NCBI GenBank assembly: GCA_002309375.1
Contig: DBXK01000029.1
Span: 1 to 10,743 of the forward strand
From: Christensenella sp. UBA1214
GTDB lineage: Bacteria > Bacillota > Clostridia > Christensenellales > CAG-138
Direction of reading: 5' to 3'
DNA length: 10,743 bases
Numbering within the stretch: the stretch's first letter is position 1; the number at the start of each line of letters is the position of its first letter. The translations under genes and the position numbers were made by a program. Below, piece by piece: positions 6,296 through 10,743 of this stretch. A model generated the notes under the pieces. It was not told where the DNA came from. It worked only from the letters and a program-made list of their open reading frames with translations, and did not search any database.

Positions 6296-7534
6296 TTATT
6301 TGCCGTTAAGGTAGGCCTCCTGCTCCGGAGTGAGCTTATCGAGGCCGAGGCCCATCGCGCGGAGCTTCATCATGATGATCTCGTCATCGATCTCCTTCGG
6401 CACGTTGTAGAGCCCGGGCTTCATATCGCGGCCGTGCAGGGCGAGATGCCTTGCGGAAAGGGCCTGGATCGCGAAGGAAAGATCCATGATCTCCGCCGGG
6501 TGGCCGTTGCCGGCGACGATGTTGACGAGCCGCCCGTCCGCGAGAAGGTTCAGCACGCGGCCGTCCGCCATGCGGTAGCCGGTGATGAAGGGCTTGCGCT
6601 CCGATTTCTCCACGGCCATCGCCTCAAGATCGGTCTTGCTGACCTCCACGTCGAAATGCCCGGCGTTGGCGAGCATCGCGTTGTTCTTCATTTTTTCGAA
6701 ATGCCTGCGGGTGATGACGTCCCGGCAGCCGGTCGCCGTCACGAAGATATCGCCGAGGGGCGCCGCGTCGTCCATCGTCATGACGCGGAAGCCGTCCATC
6801 GCCGCTTCGAGGGCGCGGAAGGGGTTGACTTCGGTCACGATCACGTTCGCGCCGAGGCCCTTTGCGCGCATCGCGATGCCGCTCGAGCAGAAGCCGTAGC
6901 CCGCAACGACGACGGTGCGGCCCGCGACCATGTTGTTCGTTGAATACATGATGCCGTCCCAGACGCTCTGGCCGGTGCCGTGGCGGTTATCGAAAAGGTG
7001 CTTGCAGTCGGCGTCGTTGACGGCGAGCATCGGGAAGGGCAGGGAGCCGTCCTTCGCCCGGGCGCGGAGGCGGTGGATGCCGGTCGTGGTCTCCTCGCAG
7101 CCGCCGATCACGCAGTCCGCGTATTCGGGATGCTTATCGGTCAGCATCGAAACGAATTCGCCGCCGTCGTCGATCAGGATATGCGGATGGAATTCAACGG
7201 TCCTGCGGATATGCTCCTCATATTCCTCCGGAGAGGCGCCGAAGAAGGCATGAACATCCATGCCCTCCTCCGCGAGTGCGGCGCAGATATCGTCCTTCGT
7301 GGAGAGGGGATTGCTGCCGGTGATGGAGACCTCCGCTCCGCCGTCGCGCAGCACAAGGCCGAGATAGGCGGTCTTCGCCTCGAGATGGACGCAGACCGAA
7401 ACGCGCAGGCCGGCGAACGGCTTTTCGACAAGGAAGCGCTCCCGAAGCTCCGAAAGCACGGGCATGAAGTCCTTGACCCATTCGATGCGCTTGTGCCCGA
7501 GGGGGGCGAGGGAAATATCGCGGATTGTGCTCAA
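6296..7534 (-). CDS. ahcY: Adenosylhomocysteinase family; likely S-inosylhomocysteine hydrolase type
   Basis: The family reversibly splits SAH to adenosine and homocysteine using bound NAD+. This 412-residue copy keeps the catalytic set: His50, NDADCK...FDN with Lys178, Asp182 and Asn183, CEETTTG (146-152), the Rossmann loop GYGFCSSG (212-219), GHFDVEV with His293 and GHP with His345. It is of the short archaeal/Thermotoga kind: the C-terminal segment with the Lys and Tyr that contact NAD in canonical enzymes is missing, the chain ending at EQEAYLNGK. Human Thr57 and Glu59 correspond to Glu52 and Lys54 here (HLEAKTA), which changes the purine-amino contact. The start is TTG 7534-7532, five bases after GGGAGG (7545-7540). 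An in-frame extension to 7843 is not family-like. It has its own promoter and terminator. The family is certain; the preferred substrate is inferred. Confidence 0.93.
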   Translation of the reverse strand: MSTIRDISLAPLGHKRIEWVKDFMPVLSELRERFLVEKPFAGLRVSVCVHLEAKTAYLGLVLRDGGAEVSITGSNPLSTKDDICAALAEEGMDVHAFFGASPEEYEEHIRRTVEFHPHILIDDGGEFVSMLTDKHPEYADCVIGGCEETTTGIHRLRARAKDGSLPFPMLAVNDADCKHLFDNRHGTGQSVWDGIMYSTNNMVAGRTVVVAGYGFCSSGIAMRAKGLGANVIVTEVNPFRALEAAMDGFRVMTMDDAAPLGDIFVTATGCRDVITRRHFEKMKNNAMLANAGHFDVEVSKTDLEAMAVEKSERKPFITGYRMADGRVLNLLADGRLVNIVAGNGHPAEIMDLSFAIQALSARHLALHGRDMKPGLYNVPKEIDDEIIMMKLRAMGLGLDKLTPEQEAYLNGK

Positions 7535-7541
7535 AATAACC

Positions 7542-7557
7542 TCCCGATCCGGCGGGA
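7542..7557 (-). promoter_or_regulatory. Hairpin over the ahcY ribosome-binding site
   Basis: In the ahcY leader RNA, TCCCG (7557-7553) can pair with CGGGA (7546-7542) around a six-base loop. The right arm contains the first four bases of the GGGAGG ribosome-binding site, so folding would hide the TTG start. Several CCGG blocks upstream in the leader offer alternative partners. This is a structural inference from pairing only. Confidence 0.4.
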
Positions 7558-7628
7558 CCGCGCAGGGAAAGAGCGGGGGCCGGACGATAATAAAGATTCG
7601 GCGCCGGAAAAAACCGGACAGCGTATGC

Positions 7629-7657
7629 ATTTTATCATACCGCGGCGGGGTTTTCAA
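7629..7657 (-). promoter_or_regulatory. Sigma-A promoter of ahcY
   Basis: On the minus strand TTGAAA (7657-7652), a 17-base spacer ending in TGA, and TAAAAT (7634-7629) form a good promoter with an extended -10 (TGnTAAAAT). The predicted start near 7622 leaves a leader of about 88 bases to the TTG codon. Confidence 0.75.
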
Positions 7658-7685
7658 GCCGAATCGGCGAAGCGGGAAAATGATA

Positions 7686-7700
7686 TGCAAAAATTTTGCA
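7686..7700. promoter_or_regulatory. Perfect inverted repeat between divergent promoters (possible operator)
   Basis: TGCAAAA-A-TTTTGCA is a perfect 7-bp inverted repeat with a one-base centre. It lies 28 bases upstream of the ahcY -35 box and 17 bases upstream of the -35 box of the zinc-ribbon gene. It has the symmetry expected of a dimeric repressor or activator site; the regulator is unknown. The whole 311-base gap 7535-7845 holds only the divergent promoters, this site and the two leaders. Confidence 0.4.
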
Positions 7701-7717
7701 AAAAGGCGAAAATGGTC

Positions 7718-7747
7718 TTGTAAACATCCCCCGAAAATTGGTATAAT
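7718..7747 (+). promoter_or_regulatory. Sigma-A promoter of the zinc-ribbon membrane protein gene
   Basis: TTGTAA (7718-7723), an 18-base spacer and a perfect TATAAT (7742-7747). The predicted start near 7754 gives a leader of about 92 bases. Confidence 0.72.
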
Positions 7748-7762
7748 AACCATGTATGCAGG

Positions 7763-7803
7763 GCAGCGCGGACGGGGCCCATCGAGAAGCCCGGAAGCGC
7801 TGC
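7763..7803 (+). promoter_or_regulatory. Stem-loop in the leader of the zinc-ribbon gene
   Basis: GCAGCGC (7763-7769) pairs with GCGCTGC (7797-7803), and inside it GGGC (7775-7778) pairs with GCCC (7789-7792) around a ten-base loop. No U-run follows, so it is not a terminator; it could protect the 5' end or regulate. I could not match it to a known riboswitch class. Confidence 0.4.
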
Positions 7804-7845
7804 GAAAGCTGATAACCAACAGATGGAACGATCGGAGGAACAAGT

Positions 7846-9690
7846 ATGAAGTGTCAGAACTGCGGCCATGAAAATCCGGCTTCCACCGCCTTCTGCGAAG
7901 AATGCGGCGAGCTTTTGAGCCGTAAGCAGAATGCGAGAGCGACCGGCGGCGCCTGGGGATTCATCCGCGAAAACGAGGGCGAGATCACCGACAATCTCAG
8001 CGACGGCGAGCTGGATTTCGATACGGAAGATATCGATGAACTCGAAAAGAAGTTCATGGAAGGCGTTGAGGACTGGGCCGATATGCCCGGCAGCAGGCCG
8101 GCCAAGCCGGCAAAACCGGCGAAACCGGCAAAGCAGGAGAACGAAGCCCCTACAGCAGCCGCTCCGCAAAGGAAGCGCAGCCTCTTCGACGAGGCGGATA
8201 AATATGCCGAGGACGCAAAGGCGACTGCCAAAGCGGCGGACAGCGGCGCGGGAGATTTTGCCGATGAGCTCGAAGAGTTCCGGCCGCAGCAGACGGGCAG
8301 GCAGCAGTATGCTCAGCCCCGCCGTGCACAGCAGGCTCCCGAAGAACGCAGCGAAAAACGCCCCGAAAAACGCCCCGAAAAAAGGCGCGAAGAGCCCGCG
8401 GAGAGGCGGACGAACCGCGGCGAAGGCGGCGAAAAGAAAAAGCGCGGCAGCATCATCCCGATCATCATCGTCGGCGTGATCCTCCTTGCGCTGATCGGCG
8501 GCATCATCTGGTATCTTTCCAACCATAAGGATGCGGCGGTCGAGGAGAAATACGAGATCAACATCGACCCGAACGATCCGAACAAATACAATATCACCAT
8601 CCACGAAAAAGAAGGCACCGTGCTCGTTTTCGAGACCAGCGCCGGCAACAGGACGGAGCACACCGTTTCGCATAAGAACTACATAATCTTCAACGTCGGC
8701 AAGGCGGAGCTGCTGCCCGCGGAGCCGATCGAGACGAACCCCTGCTCCGTCACCCCGAAGATCTATATCAAGGGCGAGGACGGGGAGCTGACCCCGATCG
8801 AATTCAATCCGGTCGAGATCAAAGTGCCGGAGCTCTCCATAACCTTCAGCACCGCCGATGAATTCAAGGCCGATGAAGGCGTTGCAACAGTGACGGGCCG
8901 CATCGACAACCCGGCGCAGTACGGCGCGGAGGTTACTCTCAACGGCGAGAGGGTCAGCATCGATCCGAACGGCGGCTTTGCCCACAGCATCACCTTCGAT
9001 GTGCCGGGCAGCCATTCGCTCGATTTCATCGCGAAGCTCAACGGTTACGTGATCTTCAATAAGACCTTCACCGTCACCGTCGACAAGGCGCTCGCTCCCG
9101 AGGAGGTCGTAATCATCCCCGAGGGCATCGAGAATTATACCCGCCTCTCCAACGCCGATGAATTCATCAGCGTGAGCGGCACGATCCCGAAGGGCTCCCA
9201 GCTGAGCGTCGTTTCCGACGATCCCGATTTCAGCCTCAGGGGCGAGCCGGAGATCGACGATGAAGGCAGATTCAACTTCACCGTCAATATGCCGACCGCG
9301 GGCAAGGCTTATCCCTTCACGATCGTCGTGACCACGCCCTCCGGGACGGAATACCGTCGCCCGTACTCGGTCGAGAGGCCGCCGGTTTACAACGAGTACG
9401 TCCCGACCGTCTGGCCGGATAACTACGACGAGATGGTCAAGCCCTCCCATGTGACCGACAAGCGCGGCTTCAAGCTCACCGGCACGATTTCGGAGATCCT
9501 CTACGACGGCGATTATCTGCTCGCGAAGATGACCCTCGAGAACGGCCATGAGATCGAGATCGAGTATCACGATCATTATGCAACGGCCTCGCAGCTTGCC
9601 GTCGGCGAAAGGTACGTCATGTACGGCTATTCGCTCGGCATGACCGACGAAGGCGTTCTGAGAATGTTCATCTGGTTCGTCCAGGATTGA
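7846..9690 (+). CDS. Zinc-ribbon single-pass membrane protein with tandem Ig-like extracellular domains
   Basis: A 614-residue protein of unknown function. Residues 1-21 form a zinc ribbon (Cys3, Cys6, Cys17, Cys20; CxxC-x10-CxxC). Residues 38-200 are a charged, probably disordered linker: an acidic part (48-80), four Pro-Ala-Lys units (85-96), a Gln/Arg part, and EKRP repeats (170-181) ending in a basic cluster. A transmembrane helix spans about 203-223, preceded by KKKRG, so the zinc ribbon should be cytoplasmic and the rest outside. The outer part is beta-rich, with two similar Ig-like units starting (S/N)-x-ADEF at about 335 and 436, then a C-terminal domain (540-612) that could be OB-like. 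GGAGG at 7834-7838 is a strong ribosome-binding site seven bases before the ATG. It is transcribed alone from 7718-7747 and ends at the terminator 9699-9738. An envelope-sensing or anchoring role is only a guess. Confidence 0.88.
   Translation: MKCQNCGHENPASTAFCEECGELLSRKQNARATGGAWGFIRENEGEITDNLSDGELDFDTEDIDELEKKFMEGVEDWADMPGSRPAKPAKPAKPAKQENEAPTAAAPQRKRSLFDEADKYAEDAKATAKAADSGAGDFADELEEFRPQQTGRQQYAQPRRAQQAPEERSEKRPEKRPEKRREEPAERRTNRGEGGEKKKRGSIIPIIIVGVILLALIGGIIWYLSNHKDAAVEEKYEINIDPNDPNKYNITIHEKEGTVLVFETSAGNRTEHTVSHKNYIIFNVGKAELLPAEPIETNPCSVTPKIYIKGEDGELTPIEFNPVEIKVPELSITFSTADEFKADEGVATVTGRIDNPAQYGAEVTLNGERVSIDPNGGFAHSITFDVPGSHSLDFIAKLNGYVIFNKTFTVTVDKALAPEEVVIIPEGIENYTRLSNADEFISVSGTIPKGSQLSVVSDDPDFSLRGEPEIDDEGRFNFTVNMPTAGKAYPFTIVVTTPSGTEYRRPYSVERPPVYNEYVPTVWPDNYDEMVKPSHVTDKRGFKLTGTISEILYDGDYLLAKMTLENGHEIEIEYHDHYATASQLAVGERYVMYGYSLGMTDEGVLRMFIWFVQD
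8098..8133 (+). repeat. Four 9-bp in-frame repeats (Pro-Ala-Lys)4
   Basis: Four near-identical 9-base units of the form CCGGCnAAn encode Pro-Ala-Lys four times in the linker of the zinc-ribbon protein. Third-position changes between units suggest that the amino acids, not the DNA, are kept. Confidence 0.85.
8353..8388 (+). repeat. 12-bp tandem repeat encoding Glu-Lys-Arg-Pro
   Basis: GAAAAACGCCCC occurs twice exactly (8353-8364, 8365-8376), then once in altered form (8377-8388, EKRR). Identical copies at the DNA level suggest recent slippage or duplication, so this tract may vary in length between strains. Confidence 0.85.
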
Positions 9691-9698
9691 TCCGATCA

Positions 9699-9738
9699 AA
9701 GCCCGGGCAGGGTCGGAAGCCCTGCCCGGGTTTCGTTT
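9699..9738 (+). terminator. Rho-independent terminator after the zinc-ribbon gene
   Basis: CCCGGGCAGGG (9702-9712) pairs perfectly with CCCTGCCCGGG (9720-9730) around a seven-base loop, followed by TTTCGTTT. It lies just past the stop codon. The interrupted T-run may allow read-through into the next gene, which has no clear promoter of its own. Confidence 0.88.
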
Positions 9739-9774
9739 ATTCAAGATCCGTTCGGGAGCGGAGGAGGAAAAGCC

Positions 9775-10032
9775 ATGAACGTTTGGGCAAGGGTGAGGAA
9801 GGACAACAGGACGATCGCGCAGCATACGGTCGCGATCGCGGAAAAGGAAGCGGCCGAGGTGCGGGATTGGGCGGAGCCGATCGGCGAGCTCTGCCGCGAG
9901 CTGAACCTTTCGCGGCCCGTGATCCTCAAAAAGCATATCCGCGACCTTCTTAATTTTTCCCATACGAGCTTCCGCCCCGGCGATTTCATGGAAAAGGTCG
10001 ATTTCGACCGCCTCGAGATCGAACTCTTTTAG
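9775..10032 (+). CDS. Uncharacterised 85-residue protein
   Basis: A small soluble acidic protein of unknown function. The ATG has an excellent GGAGG ribosome-binding site (about 9764-9768), and the frame has the codon use of its neighbours, so it is probably real. The visible order is an N-terminal strand-like part (MNVWARVRKDNRTIAQHTVAI), a helix with ELCRELNLSRPVILKKHIRDL, an aromatic stretch (LNFSHTSF), and an end DFMEKVDFDRLEIELF. The beta-helix-beta layout and the VDFDRLEIE(L/I)F ending resemble, from memory, small conserved hypothetical proteins of Clostridia; no function is known to me. No signal peptide or membrane helix is present. It starts 36 bases after the terminator 9699-9738, and no promoter is visible in that gap, so expression may depend on read-through. 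Confidence 0.75.
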   Translation: MNVWARVRKDNRTIAQHTVAIAEKEAAEVRDWAEPIGELCRELNLSRPVILKKHIRDLLNFSHTSFRPGDFMEKVDFDRLEIELF

Positions 10033-10157
10033 ACCGATCCTTCAAAAAATCCAATTTTTGACGATGGAATGATTTTCTCTCCGGTGCAGATACTATGCTC
10101 ATAAAACGCCCGCGCCCGAAGAAGGGCCGCGGCGGAATACCGAAAGGAGTGAGCATA

Positions 10158-10379
10158 ATGGATACTGTTTCATTGATCCTGATCATTATCGGAGCGCTGA
10201 ACTGGGGCCTCGTCGGCATCTTTCAGTTCGACCTCGTTGCCGCGATCTTCGGCGGTATGAGCGGCGTTGTTTCGAGGATCATCTATACCCTCGTCGGCCT
10301 CGCCGGGATCTGGGGGATCACGATGCTTTTCCGCAGGCATCCGAAGCCTGCCTTCATGCAGGAGCATGACGAAGCATAA
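10158..10379 (+). CDS. DUF378 small membrane protein (YuzA-like)
   Basis: A 73-residue protein with two membrane helices, about residues 4-20 and 38-58. It shows the DUF378 signature IGALNWGLVGIFQFDLVAAIFG followed by a second helix (IIYTLVGLAGIWGI) and a short charged tail. Family members such as Bacillus YuzA have no known function. The start ATG 10158 is chosen because AAAGGAG (10143-10149) lies eight bases before it and the product starts as in the family. An in-frame ATG at 10095 would add 21 Arg/Lys-rich residues, lacks a ribosome-binding site, and reads through the real one. It is probably a single-gene unit; the upstream promoter is not clear, and a terminator follows at 10405-10428. 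Confidence 0.9.
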   Translation: MDTVSLILIIIGALNWGLVGIFQFDLVAAIFGGMSGVVSRIIYTLVGLAGIWGITMLFRRHPKPAFMQEHDEA

Positions 10380-10404
10380 GCGCGGCGAAACGCGCGGACC
10401 CGCT

Positions 10405-10428
10405 GCGGAGCAAGGCTCCGCTTTTTTT
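10405..10428 (+). terminator. Rho-independent terminator of the DUF378 gene
   Basis: GCGGAGC (10405-10411) pairs with GCTCCGC (10415-10421) around a three-base loop, followed by seven T. It separates the DUF378 gene from the rpsB promoter. Confidence 0.93.
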
Positions 10429-10473
10429 ATCGGAAACGGCGAAAATATACTTGATTTTTACCGAATAATGATA

Positions 10474-10502
10474 TTGAAAAATCCGGGCGAAAGTGATATA
10501 AT
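10474..10502 (+). promoter_or_regulatory. Strong sigma-A promoter of rpsB
   Basis: TTGAAA (10474-10479), a 17-base spacer ending in TGA, and a perfect TATAAT (10497-10502), giving an extended -10. Transcription should begin near 10509, leaving a leader of about 114 bases. This is the best promoter in the window, as expected for a ribosomal protein gene. Confidence 0.88.
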
Positions 10503-10505
10503 CGC

Positions 10506-10563
10506 CGGGCATGAAATAACTCACCCGTGCGGATTTCGGAGCCTGTGCCCGCGGCGAAAGCCG
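10506..10563 (+). promoter_or_regulatory. Structured 5' leader of rpsB
   Basis: CGGGCA (10506-10511) can pair with TGCCCG (10546-10551), and directly beside it CGGC-GAAA-GCCG (10552-10563) forms a GNRA-capped hairpin. The remaining leader to 10607 is GC-rich, then an A-rich stretch leads to AGGAGG. Ribosomal protein S2 is known to control its own mRNA through the leader in gamma-proteobacteria; whether this leader binds S2 is inference. The outer stem starts about where transcription should start, so its first pairs are uncertain. Confidence 0.4.
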
Positions 10564-10623
10564 AAGGTCCCTCCGGAAGATGATGTGCGGGGCGGAAATT
10601 TAAAAACAGGAGGTTTTTTTAGC

Positions 10624-10743
10624 ATGTCAGTTATTTCCATGAAGCAGCTGCTCGAAGCAGGCGTACATTTCGGTCACCAGACCCGTCGTTGGAACCCGAA
10701 GATGAAGGAATACATCTTCACCGAGCGCAACGGCATCTACATC
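10624..10743 (+). CDS. rpsB: 30S ribosomal protein S2, N-terminal 40 residues (3' truncated by window edge)
   Basis: S2 binds the small ribosomal subunit late in assembly and helps recruit S1 or shape the mRNA channel. The visible residues begin MSVISMKQLLEAGVHFGHQT and continue RRWNPKMKEYIFTERNGIYI, the highly conserved N terminus of the family. The ATG has a full AGGAGG (10608-10613) ten bases upstream, followed by seven T. The gene runs off the window, and in most bacteria tsf follows. It has its own strong promoter and leader and is independent of the upstream DUF378 gene. Confidence 0.98.
   Translation, partial: MSVISMKQLLEAGVHFGHQTRRWNPKMKEYIFTERNGIYI

Noticed and set aside
7535..7622. 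Known SAH or SAM riboswitch in the ahcY leader
   Set aside because: I could not find the conserved core of either class by eye; only local hairpins are visible. A covariance search would settle it.
7535..7843. 103-codon N-terminal extension of ahcY
   Set aside because: It crosses the promoter, leader and ribosome-binding site of ahcY, and AhcY proteins of this type begin near the TTG start with a short helix before the HLEAKTA motif.
7654..9963. A 769-codon open frame on the minus strand opposite the zinc-ribbon gene
   Set aside because: It covers the whole plus-strand gene in antisense, shows Arg/Asp/Val-rich composition with no family motif, and arises because GC-rich codons leave few stops on the other strand. 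The plus-strand frame has the ribosome-binding site, Cys motif and terminator.
10058..10096. TTGACG ... TACTAT as a promoter for the DUF378 gene
   Set aside because: The spacer is 27 bases, far too long; no better -35 box matches TACTAT. The promoter of that gene stays unassigned.
10095..10157. Upstream ATG of the DUF378 gene
   Set aside because: The extra 21 residues are Arg/Lys-rich, have no ribosome-binding site and contain the real one at 10143-10149.
1..10743. tRNA, rRNA, CRISPR arrays, insertion sequences, phage or defence genes
   Set aside because: No cloverleaf, regular spaced repeats, transposase or integrase motifs, or terminal inverted repeats were seen. The window looks like ordinary chromosome.

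Overview
The window is GC-rich, with short spacers, strong GGAGG-type ribosome-binding sites, TTGAAA/TATAAT-type promoters and U-tract hairpin terminators. Together with BofA, a YaaL-like protein, a DUF378 protein and a THF-dependent histidine pathway (FtcD plus FchA), this suggests a high-GC anaerobic Firmicute of the class Clostridia, possibly Oscillospiraceae or a relative. That placement is inference from gene content; no 16S rRNA is present.

Region 1 (1-3262, + strand) is the downstream part of a histidine-utilisation operon: the 3' end of urocanate hydratase (hutU), glutamate formimidoyltransferase (ftcD), imidazolonepropionase (hutI) and formimidoyl-THF cyclodeaminase (fchA), ending in a strong hairpin terminator. 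Together they turn urocanate into glutamate and pass the formimino carbon to folate as methenyl-THF. Histidine ammonia-lyase is not in the window.

Region 2 (3408-7657, - strand) holds two transcription units read leftwards. The upstream one is an S-adenosylhomocysteine hydrolase-family gene (ahcY) with its own promoter, a TTG start and a terminator. The next is a run of four genes: a YaaL/DUF2508-like small protein, BofA, an MTA/SAH deaminase (mtaD) and a seven-helix YwaF/TMEM164-like membrane protein, closed by a terminator at 3408-3432. AhcY has the short archaeal/Thermotoga form and carries Lys where canonical enzymes have Glu (or Gln) facing the adenine amino group. With a SAH deaminase close by, this suggests that the SAM by-product is recycled as S-inosylhomocysteine rather than SAH.

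Region 3 (7718-10428, + strand) contains a zinc-ribbon single-pass membrane protein with a long charged linker and tandem Ig-like extracellular domains, an uncharacterised 85-residue protein, and a small DUF378 membrane protein. Each of the first and last is followed by a clear terminator. The ahcY and zinc-ribbon promoters diverge around a perfect inverted repeat.

Region 4 (10474-10743, + strand) is a near-consensus promoter, a structured leader of roughly 110 nt, and the first 40 codons of ribosomal protein S2 (rpsB). No tRNA, rRNA, CRISPR array, insertion sequence or phage gene was seen.
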